From Paenisporosarcina antarctica (GTDB taxonomy: Bacteria > Bacillota > Bacilli > Bacillales_A > Planococcaceae): a DNA stretch of 64,000 bases. The DNA is taken from positions 62,001 to 126,000 of the forward strand of contig NZ_CP038015.1 in NCBI RefSeq assembly GCF_004367585.1. Reading direction: 5' to 3'. This document shows positions 52,795 to 62,768 of this stretch, piece after piece (position 1 is the stretch's first letter; each line of letters starts with the position of its first letter). Under the pieces are notes generated by a model. It was given only the letters and a program-made list of their open reading frames with translations. It had not been told where the DNA came from and made no database searches. Position numbers and translations under genes: made by a program.

Positions 52795-53513
52795 GTATTG
52801 TAGCTATTATTATATCTTCTTTAATACCAATATTAATAATAGTTTCCATTGTATTCGCCATTCTACGTTTTAATAGTACAAACGTGAAAACTAGAAAAAC
52901 TAAACTATCATCAAACGTGAGTATTCGGTTACTGATGATTTATGTCATTGTTTTACTAGCTTCAACAGTTTGGGCATGGGCTTTCCCGGTTTCCTCTGAA
53001 ATTGTCACGGCGTTATCAAGTAAAGAAGTGAATGAGAAGAAACAAGATTATCTTCGCTTACTTACTACAGGTAATGGTAAAGGAATGGATGACAGCAGTA
53101 TCATTAAAGAATGGTTACACCCAATAAATGAAGGAGTTTTTAAAATTACGTCAAAAAGTTCTGAAGAAATGCCACTGAATCTCGTTATTAAAAGAACAGA
53201 TGATAATGAATCGGTCGTTAAAGCTTCTCTCTACCAAAGTATGGTTCTGTATAATCAATTCGAAATTCAGACGAATCTAGATCAAGTTAACATAGAATGG
53301 CAGAATGATACACTAGAAATTGGAAACCAGTCTCCAGAAATAACGAACCTCAATCTAAAATTTTTTGATTACGAACCAATAACTCAAAAAATCATGAAAG
53401 GCGACTTTGGCTACGGTGAATTTAGTCAAAATTCACCAGTCTTATATGTAGAAGTGCCAAAATCAATCATACTGTATGTGGATCAAAAATTTGTGACCTA
53501 TATTAGTGAATAA
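52791..53513 (+). CDS. Membrane protein of the GntR/ABC operon
   Basis: A 240-residue protein with two N-terminal membrane helices (about 3-23 and 43-65) and a C-terminal domain of about 170 residues, probably extracytoplasmic and beta-rich (VFKITSKSSEEMPLNLVIKR, FEIQTNLDQVNIEWQ). No family recognised. Its ATGA coupling to the permease and its AGGAGGTG site make it part of the transporter; it may be an accessory or sensor subunit. A terminator follows at 53517. Confidence 0.75.
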   Translation: MSIVAIIISSLIPILIIVSIVFAILRFNSTNVKTRKTKLSSNVSIRLLMIYVIVLLASTVWAWAFPVSSEIVTALSSKEVNEKKQDYLRLLTTGNGKGMDDSSIIKEWLHPINEGVFKITSKSSEEMPLNLVIKRTDDNESVVKASLYQSMVLYNQFEIQTNLDQVNIEWQNDTLEIGNQSPEITNLNLKFFDYEPITQKIMKGDFGYGEFSQNSPVLYVEVPKSIILYVDQKFVTYISE

Positions 53514-53516
53514 TCT

Positions 53517-53562
53517 AAACCCGATGCATGTAAAGAGTCCTTTACACGCATCGGGTTTTTTA
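53517..53562 (+). terminator. Terminator containing a TGTAAAG-N4-CTTTACA box
   Basis: AAACCCGATGC-TGTAAAG...CTTTACACGCATCGGGTTT stem and T run. The top of the stem is TGTAAAGAGTCCTTTACA, nearly the same as the box at 53573. Confidence 0.9.
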
Positions 53563-53572
53563 TTATGATATA

Positions 53573-53590
53573 TGTAAAGAACTCTTTACA
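53573..53590. promoter_or_regulatory. Operator of the XRE regulator gene
   Basis: TGTAAAGA-AC-TCTTTACA, perfect 8-bp arms, directly before the AAGGAGGG site of the regulator gene. Confidence 0.8.
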
Positions 53591-53605
53591 CAAGGAGGGT
53601 GAACA

Positions 53606-53815
53606 TTGCCAGTACTAAATCAAATAAAACATATGCGAACAGCGAGAGGACTTACACAAGTAAAAATGGCCATCGATTTGCAGATTACACGACAAACTAT
53701 TACAGCTATTGAAAATAATAAATACAATCCAAGTTTAGAGTTGGCTTTAAAGCTTGTGAAATATTTTAATGTCTCGATTGATGAAATTTTCGAATTAAAG
53801 GAGGAAGACAAGTGA
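53606..53815 (+). CDS. XRE family helix-turn-helix regulator
   Basis: A 69-residue single-domain HTH_3 protein: IKHMRTARGLTQVKMAIDLQITRQTITAIENNKYNPSLELALKLVKYFNVSIDEIF, as in the small YgzD/YozG-type regulators that sit next to a membrane protein. TTG start with AAGGAGGG upstream. GTGA overlap with the next gene. Likely autoregulates through 53573-53590 and possibly the terminator copy. Confidence 0.95.
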   Translation: MPVLNQIKHMRTARGLTQVKMAIDLQITRQTITAIENNKYNPSLELALKLVKYFNVSIDEIFELKEEDK

Positions 53816-54192
53816 ATAGGACAAAATTGAAAATCTGGTCGTGGATTTCGTTATTGGTAGGGGCAGTGATTGGAATAGGTATCGTCTATTCAATAGAAGG
53901 AATGCCGGTTATGCCAGTGGTACTAGGTTATATCGCATACGGGATCTTTTTGGCTATCTATTTATATTTCATGGGTCGTTCGGAAATGTCAGATGCGGAT
54001 GAACGTACCAACTACAATGCACGAAATTTCTTTGCGTACGGATCAACCATGATGCTATTTTTTATCGGGTTTATCATTTACGTTTTTTATATGTTTGGTT
54101 ATGAGTCGGTTGAAGTAGGCATGTTGGCTATCTTTTTCTCTGTTGCCTTCGCAGTACTAATTCTAGGTAGTTATATTGCTAGAAAGCTTTAG
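53812..54192 (+). CDS. Four-helix membrane protein paired with XRE regulator
   Basis: The 126-residue protein has four membrane helices (about 9-28, 33-52, 78-98, 101-122) and the loop MSDADERTNYNARNFFA, recalling the DER motif of DUF2178-type proteins. Such pairs of a small XRE regulator and a membrane protein recur in Firmicutes; function is unknown. GTG start with GGAGGAAGAC upstream. Confidence 0.78.
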   Translation: MNRTKLKIWSWISLLVGAVIGIGIVYSIEGMPVMPVVLGYIAYGIFLAIYLYFMGRSEMSDADERTNYNARNFFAYGSTMMLFFIGFIIYVFYMFGYESVEVGMLAIFFSVAFAVLILGSYIARKL

Positions 54193-54210
54193 GAAAGGAA
54201 GGTCGCTGCG

Positions 54211-55656
54211 ATGAATATCTTGATTCTCACAAAAGACCCACTGGAGGGACAAGGTTTAAAGTGGATTATCACTTCCCAACTCCGAGATATCCATGTGGAT
54301 GTAGTGGATGATATACAACAGTTCTCAAAATATATTAAAGACCATGCCAGTGATTTCTTAATTGTGGATCTTGATTTATGGTCAGTAGAGCAGCAATCCT
54401 TTCTGCCACAACATATTCAGTGGCTCGGGATTTCTTCTGAGAGAACATTTCAAACAGCCTACCGAGCGCTGACGCTTAAAGCGGAAGATGTGTTATTTAG
54501 ACCTTTTCAACCTGAACATCTCGTTAAGCATGTGCAACAAGCACGCTTTCGTTTTCGTAATGAAAAGCAGAGCACTACTCAACTCAATTCAGTACAGGAA
54601 ACAATCCTTACATATGAGGATTTACTATTAGCTGAGACGTACCCAAATTATCCACTATTAATGAGTGCGATTGTGCCTTCTGATAGAGAACAAGGGTCGC
54701 AGCTAGTAAGAGCTTTAGAAGAGTTCCCATTTCCGACAACTTTTGACGTATTCCCTTTCTCGCAGTTTGTTCTCGTTGTCCACCGATTGTCTCAACAGGC
54801 TGACCTTCAAGATGCCTATCGGTCATTTTTTGCATCATGGAAACGTCAGTCCGATGCACTATTATCCATTTATCTGTACGAATCTGTGGAGGGTAAAAGT
54901 ACGCGAACATTGTATCAAAAAATGCGTCGTTTCCAAGAACGAATTTTTTATGACGGATACGATATTTTGTCGCTAGAATTGACCGACTTAACATGGCGAG
55001 AGCTCGATCCATTCTTGTCTCCACTGGAGCAACGAACATGGATTGAAATGTTAGAAAAGCAAGATGTGAATGCGATTCGTAATTGGTTTGAGCAAGACTT
55101 TCTAACGCTCGAGGCACCGTATCCAGATCCTGAAATGGTTCGCATTCGCTTGACGAGTGTACTTGCGCAAATGCGAAGATATATGAAGGCAAAATCGATT
55201 GGCAATGAGTCAATCGAACAACAATACCATCATTTATTTCAAGACATCATTCGTGAGCCTGTCATGTATCTTATTATTCAAAAGTTAGGTGACTTCACTT
55301 CCAAATTAATGAAAGAAACGAGTCTTCATGAAGATGGAGGTTCCAATTTTTCTGAAAAAGTCCGCATGATGATGGAATCAAATTATTGGGATTCTTCATG
55401 GAATTTAGCGACTTGTGCGCAAACACTACAAATGAATAAAAGTACGCTGAGTCGTAAGTTCTCTCAAAATACTGGAAAGAAATTTCGAGATACTCTTCAA
55501 GAAATACGTATTCGAGAAGCCAAACGATTACTAAAAGAAACGACAGCATCTCTTGAAGAAGTTTCGAGATTAGCTGGCTACTCCCATCAAACATATTTCA
55601 ATGCGAAATTTAAAGTTGCAACAGGGGTAACACCTTCTATGTATCGATTTGATTAA
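54211..55656 (+). CDS. AraC family regulator with degenerate response-regulator receiver
   Basis: The 481-residue protein starts with a receiver-like domain (1-115): MNILILTKDP, FLIVDLDLW at 49-57, and ALTLKAEDVLFRPFQPEHL. The usual acidic pair after the first strand is missing (TKDP in place of DDE), and the switch lysine is Arg (LFRPF), so phosphorylation may not occur. A ~250-residue middle region is followed by an AraC-type double HTH at 385-480: WNLATCAQTLQMNKSTLSRKF and ASLEEVSRLAGYSHQTYFNAKFK. No histidine kinase gene is adjacent. GGAAAGGAAGG precedes the ATG. Terminator at 55672. Confidence 0.87.
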   Translation: MNILILTKDPLEGQGLKWIITSQLRDIHVDVVDDIQQFSKYIKDHASDFLIVDLDLWSVEQQSFLPQHIQWLGISSERTFQTAYRALTLKAEDVLFRPFQPEHLVKHVQQARFRFRNEKQSTTQLNSVQETILTYEDLLLAETYPNYPLLMSAIVPSDREQGSQLVRALEEFPFPTTFDVFPFSQFVLVVHRLSQQADLQDAYRSFFASWKRQSDALLSIYLYESVEGKSTRTLYQKMRRFQERIFYDGYDILSLELTDLTWRELDPFLSPLEQRTWIEMLEKQDVNAIRNWFEQDFLTLEAPYPDPEMVRIRLTSVLAQMRRYMKAKSIGNESIEQQYHHLFQDIIREPVMYLIIQKLGDFTSKLMKETSLHEDGGSNFSEKVRMMMESNYWDSSWNLATCAQTLQMNKSTLSRKFSQNTGKKFRDTLQEIRIREAKRLLKETTASLEEVSRLAGYSHQTYFNAKFKVATGVTPSMYRFD

Positions 55657-55671
55657 AGAGAATACTGAAAA

Positions 55672-55712
55672 GACATTCAATAATGGAGCAACTTACTTAT
55701 TGAATGTTTTTT
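55672..55712 (+). terminator. Rho-independent terminator
   Basis: ACATTCAATAA...TTATTGAATGT stem with T7 tail. Confidence 0.9.
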
Positions 55713-55856
55713 TAGAAATTATAGTTGGGTAAAGACCCCAATTATAGGAGGGTTAATGATAAAATAGGGGATAGCTTGAAAAAATGGATAGTCAGAAATG
55801 TATTAGCGTACAATCCAGAAGTGGATTATACAAATTAGATAATATGCAGGTGGTGT

Positions 55857-56141
55857 ATGTTAATGGGATTATTTTTTGAAAAAGTGCCTAAACTGAATAG
55901 TTCAAAAACAGTTACTGTTTTTAGGTCTTTTATTGTGGTAACAATGGTCACTCTGTTGATATTGGCAATAATCAACGATTTTGATTTCTTTTTCATAAAG
56001 TGGCTTTTTATTGCGGCTGGGATATCTTCATTTGTGGATGGGATTGAAGGATATCTTCAAAAAGTAGATAAAAAGTTTTATCTTTTTAATTTTGGATTTG
56101 CTGTTTTGTGGATTCTTTTCCCGTTTATTTTAAAATTTTAG
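55857..56141 (+). CDS. Small three-helix membrane protein
   Basis: Ninety-four residues with three helices (about 24-43, 46-62, 75-92). GCAGGTGG precedes the ATG. It resembles short DUF4181-like proteins but I cannot assign it firmly. Followed at once by another small membrane protein gene. Confidence 0.65.
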   Translation: MLMGLFFEKVPKLNSSKTVTVFRSFIVVTMVTLLILAIINDFDFFFIKWLFIAAGISSFVDGIEGYLQKVDKKFYLFNFGFAVLWILFPFILKF

Positions 56142-56152
56142 GGGGACTTCTG

Positions 56153-56392
56153 TTGTTGATAATATCTAGAATTATAGTATTAATACTGATTTTGACATTA
56201 TCAAGTTATAGTTTGATAACCGAAAATTATGTGTTGATTCCTTACATGATTCTGTCTTTAGGAGTACTTGTGATGATAACGGGATTAGTAGAACTTCAAA
56301 AAAACAAAAAATCAATCTTGAGCTATTTTTCTATTATTGCTTCATTTTTTATTTTTTTCGTGTTTATACGGGGTTTAATAGTGAGCTACTGA
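56153..56392 (+). CDS. Small membrane protein
   Basis: The TTG at 56153 (or 56156) follows TTAGGGGGA by 6-9 bases, giving about 79 residues; a GTG at 56108 has no such site. Two to three helices (ISRIIVLILILTLSSYSLI, VLIPYMILSLGVLVMITGL, YFSIIASFFIFFVFIRG). Probably co-transcribed with the preceding gene. Family not recognised. Confidence 0.6.
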   Translation: MLIISRIIVLILILTLSSYSLITENYVLIPYMILSLGVLVMITGLVELQKNKKSILSYFSIIASFFIFFVFIRGLIVSY

Positions 56393-56883
56393 GTGGCTAT
56401 TTCCTAAAAGATCGATAAATCGGTGAAAGTGGATAGGAAAATACAATGAGCTTGGAGATATATTTCATTTGTACCTTTAATTTATATTTTAAATGTCATG
56501 GTGTTCGTCTTTTCATTTGACACTTTCCTTATCAGAGTATAAAAAATAAACTCATTTGAAATAATTTATTAAAACGAATTTAGTTCAATTTGTGCTAAAG
56601 CGGAAAAGATTTTGTGTTAAAGAAAAAACGTAATATGTGAAATCCCTGATGCTTTATTGTGTCATTAAAAGTTGTATAGATTAGTTCCTTAAAGACCGAA
56701 ATTAATGGGTCTTTTTTGAATTAAAGAAATGAAAGCGATTTTTGTAGCAATTAATCATAAGATGTCCAAGTGATGCATAAATTATTTCAAATGAATCATA
56801 CTAATGGTTGTATTATTTTGGTTTTATAGTGGCTTTAAAGTTATAAAAATAGAATAACTATTAAACAGAAGGAGTTGGAGAAG
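56393..56883. other. Gene-free stretch with terminator-like hairpin at 56691-56717
   Basis: AAAGACC...GGGTCTTTTTT is a terminator-like hairpin without a gene in front of it. The rest is AT-rich, presumably with the promoter of the next gene. Confidence 0.5.
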
Positions 56884-57078
56884 TTGAAAAATTTAAATTC
56901 CATTGCACTTTTATTAATTATTATTGGTGGATTAAACTGGTTGCTATTTGGTTTATTCCAATGGGATCTGGTAGGCGGACTTTTTGGCGGCATGGATAGT
57001 GCTTTCGCTCGTATAGTTTATGTACTAGTTGGAATTGCTGCAATTTACTCTTTAACATTATTGAAGAAAGTAACATAG
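56884..57078 (+). CDS. DUF378 family small membrane protein
   Basis: From TTG 56884, with AAGGAG 9 bases upstream, this is 64 residues: MKNLNSIALLLIIIGGLNWLLFGLFQWDLVGGLFGG, then VYVLVGIAAIYSL. The IGGLNWLLFG--DLV--LFGG pattern is the DUF378 signature. Two membrane helices; function unknown. Confidence 0.93.
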   Translation: MKNLNSIALLLIIIGGLNWLLFGLFQWDLVGGLFGGMDSAFARIVYVLVGIAAIYSLTLLKKVT

Positions 57079-57191
57079 GAGTAACATAAACTTAAAAGAA
57101 TTTAGTTAATAAGTAGTATTTTAAGGAGACCGACGAAATTAATAACGGAGTTCCGTTACCTATCACAAACATAAAAAATGTTATATGAATT

Positions 57192-57229
57192 GATCGTCAA
57201 ATTGCATGCTAATTTGATGGTCATTTTTT
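57192..57229 (+). terminator. Rho-independent terminator
   Basis: GATCGTCAAATT...AATTTGATGGTC stem with ATTTTTT tail, 114 bases past the DUF378 stop. Confidence 0.85.
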
Positions 57230-57478
57230 GTTGATTTATAAGTCTTTAATTTTTTGTTCACACAAAATATATAAAATGAAATTCTAAACAAATTGTTGAT
57301 TTACACCAATTAGGGTATGTGTATATCTTTCAAGGTATTGTGTCTATATATGTTAAAATATGTATAGATATTGTGAAGAGGTGCACTGAAAATATTGGTG
57401 AGAACAGTGAAAAAACAATAATTTGTCATAGTTGTATCTAACTAAGAGAGAATTAATATATACCACAGGGGGGATTTT

Positions 57479-57868
57479 GTGAAGTCGAAATTAGTACAAC
57501 AAATTTTACTAATCGGGGTACCAACTATTATCATATGCTTTTCAATTTTTTTATTAATAAAAGGAGAGACTGTTTTAGTTTTGGGATTAGTCTTATTTGG
57601 TTGGGCATTTGATACATACATTGAATTTAAATTAAATGGAATTTACAAGAAAAGTCACGAAGGTTACCTTAATATAATTAGAAAAGGTACTGACTTTGCT
57701 CATCGTATGATGATGTCCGCTATTATTATTTTAATGTATATTCATTTCTTACACTATCCACTTGAGACAGGATTTGTATTGACGTTGTTACTTCTAATTG
57801 GTTATATTTCTGAAACTTTAAGTAAGTTATTTTTATACAATAAGATTAAAAAAGAAAATTCTAATTAA
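57479..57868 (+). CDS. Hypothetical four-helix membrane protein
   Basis: A 129-residue protein with GTG start and CAGGGGGG 7 bases upstream. Helices at about 8-25, 29-45, 70-90 and 97-115. No motif recognised. It precedes the hut genes by 164 very AT-rich bases and is probably a separate unit. Confidence 0.65.
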   Translation: MKSKLVQQILLIGVPTIIICFSIFLLIKGETVLVLGLVLFGWAFDTYIEFKLNGIYKKSHEGYLNIIRKGTDFAHRMMMSAIIILMYIHFLHYPLETGFVLTLLLLIGYISETLSKLFLYNKIKKENSN

Positions 57869-58032
57869 ATTGTAATCTTATTAATTAAATGATTTAAATG
57901 ATAAAAAAGTTTGTAAAATTAATTAAATAGTCAATAAAACATAAAAAATGAATTAAAATATAAAAAATAAACTGAAATTTCAAGTTACAATAGAGTTATA
58001 AATAATGAAATTGATAAAGGGGATGACTGAAA

Positions 58033-59706
58033 ATGAAATCAAATACACAAGGTCGAGTGTTCCGTTATAGAGGTACAGAGTTGAACACGAAAGGATGGCA
58101 ACAAGAGGCGGCTCTTCGCATGTTAATGAATAACTTAGATCCAGATGTGGCGGAGCGTCCTGAGGATTTAGTTGTTTATGGTGGAATCGGCAAAGCTGCG
58201 CGTAACTGGGAATGCTTTGACGCGATTGTTCGTTCATTGAAAGAGTTAGAAAATGACGAGACATTGCTCGTTCAATCTGGAAAACCAGTGGCGATTTTCA
58301 AAACGCATTTGGATGCACCACGTGTATTGATTGCCAATTCCAATATTGTTCCTGCTTATGCAAACTGGGAAACATTCCATGAGTTAGATAAGAAGGGCTT
58401 AATGATGTATGGACAAATGACGGCGGGTAGCTGGATTTACATTGGTTCACAAGGAATCGTGCAAGGGACGTATGAAACATTTGCAGAATTAGCAAAACAA
58501 CATTTTGGCGAGTCGCTAAAAGGAACAATTACCTTAACTGCTGGACTTGGTGGAATGGGTGGAGCTCAACCGTTAGCAGTATCTATGGTTGGTGGTGTGT
58601 GTATCGGGATTGAAGTGGATGAGACGCGAATTGACCGACGCATTGAAACACGGTATACAGATGTCAAAACGGATTCTTTAGATGAAGCGATTCGATTAGC
58701 TGAAGAAGCAAAGGCTGCAGGTAAAGCGTTATCAATTGGCTTGCTTGGAAATGCATCTGATGTATTGCCACAAATGATTGCTCGTGGCTTTATTCCGGAC
58801 GTATTGACAGATCAAACGTCAGCACATGACCCATTAAATGGCTATATACCGTCTGGGATGTCTTTACAAGATGCAGCGAAACTTCGCGAAGCAGATCCAG
58901 TTGAATATGTGAAATTATCTAAAGCATCTATGGCAAAGCATGTGTCTGCGATGGTAGAAATGATGGATAAAGGCGCAGTTACTTTTGATTATGGAAACAA
59001 TATTCGACAAGTAGCAAAAGATGAAGGGGTTGAACGTGCGTTTGATTTCCCTGGATTTGTACCAGCATATATTCGTCCTCAGTTCTGTGAAGGAAAAGGG
59101 CCATTCCGTTGGGTCGCGCTGTCTGGTGATCCTGCAGATATTCTTAAAACAGACGAAGTGATTTTACGAGAGTTTAGTGACAACAAGCATTTATGTAACT
59201 GGATTAAAATGGCGCAAGAAAGAATTCAATTCCAAGGCCTACCGTCACGTATTTGTTGGTTAGGATATGGCGAACGTGCGCGTTTCGGGAAAATCATTAA
59301 CGACATGGTTGCAAGTGGTGAGTTAAGTGCACCGATTGTTATCGGACGTGACCATTTAGATTCAGGTTCTGTTGCTTCACCAAATCGTGAAACAGAATCA
59401 ATGAAAGACGGCTCTGACGTGGTTGCAGATTGGCCAATATTGAACGCAATGGTCAATGCTGTTGGTGGCGCTACATGGGTCTCAGTTCATCATGGCGGAG
59501 GCGTTGGGATGGGGTACTCTATCCACGCGGGAATGGTCATTTTAGCAGATGGAACAAAAGAAGCGGAAGCACGTATTGAGCGGGTCTTAACAACGGATCC
59601 TGGTATGGGTGTCGTTCGTCACGTAGACGCAGGTTATGACTTGGCGATTGAGACAGCGCGCGAAAAAGGCGTAAATATTCCTATGCTAAAGGACGCTAAA
59701 TTATGA
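58033..59706 (+). CDS. hutU: Urocanate hydratase
   Basis: The 557-residue protein matches urocanase along its length: [18 protein letters not shown] near 40-57, [14 protein letters not shown], the NAD-binding [16 protein letters not shown] near 173-188, and [19 protein letters not shown] near 475. It converts urocanate to imidazolone propionate in histidine degradation, using tightly bound NAD+. AAAGGGGATG lies before the ATG. It overlaps hutI by four bases. No hutH or hutP gene is next to it. The AT-rich 57869-58032 region holds the promoter. Confidence 0.98.
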   Translation: MKSNTQGRVFRYRGTELNTKGWQQEAALRMLMNNLDPDVAERPEDLVVYGGIGKAARNWECFDAIVRSLKELENDETLLVQSGKPVAIFKTHLDAPRVLIANSNIVPAYANWETFHELDKKGLMMYGQMTAGSWIYIGSQGIVQGTYETFAELAKQHFGESLKGTITLTAGLGGMGGAQPLAVSMVGGVCIGIEVDETRIDRRIETRYTDVKTDSLDEAIRLAEEAKAAGKALSIGLLGNASDVLPQMIARGFIPDVLTDQTSAHDPLNGYIPSGMSLQDAAKLREADPVEYVKLSKASMAKHVSAMVEMMDKGAVTFDYGNNIRQVAKDEGVERAFDFPGFVPAYIRPQFCEGKGPFRWVALSGDPADILKTDEVILREFSDNKHLCNWIKMAQERIQFQGLPSRICWLGYGERARFGKIINDMVASGELSAPIVIGRDHLDSGSVASPNRETESMKDGSDVVADWPILNAMVNAVGGATWVSVHHGGGVGMGYSIHAGMVILADGTKEAEARIERVLTTDPGMGVVRHVDAGYDLAIETAREKGVNIPMLKDAKL

Positions 59707-60956
59707 GACCACTTTGGATAAAGAACGCCGCGCAACTTGTCACAGTAGCTGGTGAAAATGGACCTCGACGTAAAAAAGAAATGTCGGAACTTGGAATTAT
59801 TGAAAACGGCAGTATGTGGATTGAAAATGGAGAAATTATCGCCATGGGCACAACTTCAGAGCTTGAAGCGTCGTTTGGTGCACGTGCTCATGAAGCAGAA
59901 ATAGTGGATGCGACGGGGCGTTTAGTGACGCCAGGTTTAGTTGATCCACATACGCATGTTGCCTATGGTGGGAGTCGTGAACGTGAATTCGAAATGCGTC
60001 TTGAAGGCTCAACTTATATGGAAATCATGAATGCAGGTGGCGGAATTCATGCGACCTCACGGATGACTCGCGAAGCAACAGAAGATGAATTAGTGGCGCA
60101 AACAACACGTCGTCTCGACTCTTTCTTGCAACACGGTGTCACAACCGTTGAGGGGAAAAGTGGCTATGGCTTAGATTTGGAAACGGAATTAAAACAGCTT
60201 CGCGTCATGAAGCGATTGAATGAAAGTCATCCGATTGATTTAGTACCGACGTTTATGGGTGGCCATGCGGTTCCTGTCGAATATAAAGGCCGCGAAGAAG
60301 AATATATCGATATATTGGTCAATGAGATGTTGCCACGTGTGGCGCAAGAGGGACTCGCTGTTTTTAATGATGTATTTTGTGAAGTTGGCGTATTCACACC
60401 TGAACAATCTGAAAGAATTTTAGAGGCAGGAAAGAAACTCGGATTGGTTCCGAAAATACACGCCGATGAAATTAAATCATATGGCGGTGCTGAACTCGCT
60501 GCTAAAGTTGGTGCCATTTCAGCGGAGCATTTATTGAAAGCATCTGACGAAGGTGTTCGTTTAATGGCTGAAGCGGGCGTTATCGCATGTTTATTGCCGG
60601 CAACAGCCTTGTATTTGAGAGAAGAAGCGGCGCAAGGTCGTGCCATGATTGATGCGGGAGTTGCCGTGGCCATTTCGACGGATTGCAACCCAGGGTCTTC
60701 TCCAACAACTTCTATGCCACTTGTCATGAACTTAGCGTGTATTTCCATGCGTTTAACACCAGCAGAAGCATTAGTTGCAGCAACTATGAATGCCGCTTGT
60801 GCTATTGGTATGCAAGGCCGTGTCGGTTCTTTGGAAGTAGGAAAGCAAGCGGACCTCGTGATGTGGAATGTATCAAATTATCAAGAATTGCAATATTTAT
60901 TCGGCGTCAATCACGTCGGTTGTGTGTGGAAAAAAGGTGTTCAGGTGGTGGGTTAA
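59703..60956 (+). CDS. hutI: Imidazolonepropionase
   Basis: The 417-residue amidohydrolase has the metal motif [11 protein letters not shown] near residue 80, EGKSGYGLD near 150, [11 protein letters not shown] near 180, [10 protein letters not shown] near 250 and [13 protein letters not shown] near 323, all diagnostic of HutI. It opens imidazolone propionate to formiminoglutamate. ATGA overlap with hutU and no gap to hutG show one operon. Confidence 0.98.
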   Translation: MRPLWIKNAAQLVTVAGENGPRRKKEMSELGIIENGSMWIENGEIIAMGTTSELEASFGARAHEAEIVDATGRLVTPGLVDPHTHVAYGGSREREFEMRLEGSTYMEIMNAGGGIHATSRMTREATEDELVAQTTRRLDSFLQHGVTTVEGKSGYGLDLETELKQLRVMKRLNESHPIDLVPTFMGGHAVPVEYKGREEEYIDILVNEMLPRVAQEGLAVFNDVFCEVGVFTPEQSERILEAGKKLGLVPKIHADEIKSYGGAELAAKVGAISAEHLLKASDEGVRLMAEAGVIACLLPATALYLREEAAQGRAMIDAGVAVAISTDCNPGSSPTTSMPLVMNLACISMRLTPAEALVAATMNAACAIGMQGRVGSLEVGKQADLVMWNVSNYQELQYLFGVNHVGCVWKKGVQVVG

Positions 60957-61913
60957 ATGAAACATTTACAACAACCTGAATGGTCTTGGCGTGCTGCTAC
61001 TGGAGATTTCGTGCATCAATGGGTTAAACCACTTGGTGAAGGTGTAGCAGACATGGTTCTTTATGGAGCGCCGCTTTCGCGTTCATCAATTAGCGTGTCA
61101 GGGGCTTCCTTATATCCACTGGAATTTCGCAAGATGTGGAAAGGGTTCTCTACCTATAATTTGGACGAGGACTTGGATTTGTCAGGGTACGCTGTTCGTG
61201 ATGCTGGAGATATCGCCATGCATACAACGGATATTTTACTCTCACATGAGCGAATTGAAGAAACAACTCGTGAATTGGTGAGCGTATTTGACACGGCGAC
61301 TACGTGTTTAATCGGTGGAGATCATTCCGTCACCGCATGTGCAGTTAGAGGGGTAAAACGTGCATTTCCAACTGAACGCATAGGCATTTTGCAACTCGAC
61401 ACACATTTAGACGTACGTGATCCGGTTGAATTAGGTCCAGCGAACGGCACACCGATTCGACAACTCATTGATGGTGGAACTGTTCGCGGCGAAGACGTTG
61501 TGAATATTGGGTTACACGGGTACTTTAACGCCAAGCCATTAGTCGCTTATGCAAGAGAGCAAGGCATTCGAATGGTGACTTTGCGTAAAGCACGTGAGCT
61601 AGGGGTGGCTCAGTGCGTAATGAATGAACTATCTCTATTAGCAGAAAAAGTTGATAGAGTGTATGTAACAATCGATATGGATGTGCTTGATATATCGGTC
61701 GCGCCGGGGGTACCGGCTTCAACACCAGGGGGCATGAGTGCAGAAGAATTGTTCCAAAGTTTACTGCTCATCGGCCAACATAACGCCGTTCGACACATCG
61801 ATTTCGTGTGCCTGGATCCAACTCGAGATGCTGCGTCAAATACCACTGTGAAAACAGGCGTTTATGCATGGTTGGAATTTATCACGGGGAGAGTTTTAAG
61901 GGAGAAATTATAA
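60957..61913 (+). CDS. hutG: Formimidoylglutamase (arginase family)
   Basis: The 318-residue ureohydrolase carries the six manganese ligands of the arginase fold: His123 in GGDHSVT, Asp148, His150 and Asp152 in LDTHLDVRD, and Asp240 and Asp242 in TIDMDVLD. Adjacent to hutI it should split formiminoglutamate to glutamate and formamide. DTHLDV replaces the more common DAH-D. Start ATG immediately follows the hutI stop. Terminator at 61930. Confidence 0.93.
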   Translation: MKHLQQPEWSWRAATGDFVHQWVKPLGEGVADMVLYGAPLSRSSISVSGASLYPLEFRKMWKGFSTYNLDEDLDLSGYAVRDAGDIAMHTTDILLSHERIEETTRELVSVFDTATTCLIGGDHSVTACAVRGVKRAFPTERIGILQLDTHLDVRDPVELGPANGTPIRQLIDGGTVRGEDVVNIGLHGYFNAKPLVAYAREQGIRMVTLRKARELGVAQCVMNELSLLAEKVDRVYVTIDMDVLDISVAPGVPASTPGGMSAEELFQSLLLIGQHNAVRHIDFVCLDPTRDAASNTTVKTGVYAWLEFITGRVLREKL

Positions 61914-61929
61914 AATAATATTGTTACAT

Positions 61930-61959
61930 AGCGCTGCTCATCAGGAGTGGCGCTTTTTT
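61930..61959 (+). terminator. Terminator of the hut operon
   Basis: AGCGCTGCTC-ATCAG-GAGTGGCGCT stem with T6 tail. Confidence 0.88.
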
Positions 61960-61967
61960 GTGTTATT

Positions 61968-62150
61968 TCAGCAAGTTAACTTCCTAGTAAAAGTGATTGC
62001 TTCTTTCAATAGGAGGTAGCGGAAACAAAACCATTCAAAACCTAAATGGTTACCATTCCGCTAATCGCTCCATGGCTGTTTTCTGTTTTGTGAGGGTTTC
62101 GTAATGAAACCCTCACTTTATAAGGAGTTGTTTCACCAAGTTAACTAGGC
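61968..62150. repeat. Interspersed hairpin repeat, same family as 4375
   Basis: CAGCAAGTTAACT at both ends, GTAGCGGAAACAAAACCATTC, AAATGGTTACCATTCCGCTAATCGCTCCATGG and CTGTTTTCTGTTTTGTGAGGG correspond in order to CGTAGCGAAAACAGATCCATTC and GAATGGTAGCCATTTCGCTAAGCTACATGGCCCTTTTCTGTT at 4384-4480. Confidence 0.75.
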
Positions 62151-62456
62151 TATCAGACGTGATTGGCTATGCCCTTTTCAAACAAAATATTTCGTAAAAA
62201 TTTAATTTTAAAGAGCAACAAAACATAGGAGTTAATGAACACCCTATATTTACAGTGTTTTTTGAGCTTTGGAGCTTTCTTGAATGTTCAAGAACTCGTT
62301 CAACAATCTAAGTTCAGTAACCTATACGATACTAAGTATAGGTACACAATTGAATATCTTAGATCAAGTGCGTCAGTCCATATTCACTTCCTTTCTTATT
62401 TCGTCAAGATTGATATTATAACCGTTGCTCTTTAGGTGTCATCTACCATTTCCCAA

Positions 62457-62509
62457 ACTGAAAAATGCTGCATTAGACCGAATTTGGCCAAATGTAGCGT
62501 TTTTCAGTT
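62457..62509. repeat. Long hairpin AACTGAAAAATGCTGCATT...AATGTAGCGTTTTTCAGTT
   Basis: A ~19-bp stem with two mismatches and no clear T tail, followed at 62530-62610 by the repeat with CAACCGGCTGCC...GGTGGC and ATGATATGTAAACC. No gene is seen in 62151-62726; the plus frame at 62235-62435 lacks a ribosome binding site. Confidence 0.65.
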
Positions 62510-62726
62510 AGTTGGTAAGTTCTCCTGTGGTACGCAACCGGCTGCCTTTACAAGGTGGCTTTTTCTTACAATTAGTTATGTACTTCCGCATCCGTCATGA
62601 TATGTAAACCTATTTAAATAAGAGCTTTAAATCCTTATAGAGCAATCCTTTGAATGATGCTTTGTAATAAGTCAGTTTTTATGATTTTTCTGATGAAGCC
62701 ATTTTAATGCTCGTTAAGAAAGCACA

Positions 62727-62757
62727 AAAAAAGCCTTTCCGCTAATAATTGGAAAGG
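62727..62757 (-). terminator. Terminator of the 63-residue gene
   Basis: On the minus strand GCCTTTCC...GGAAAGGC stem with TTTTTTTG tail. Confidence 0.88.
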
Positions 62758-62768
62758 CAATTACTATC

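Noticed and set aside
62235-62435. 66-codon plus-strand frame
   Set aside because: No ribosome binding site, no motif, in repeat-rich intergenic DNA.
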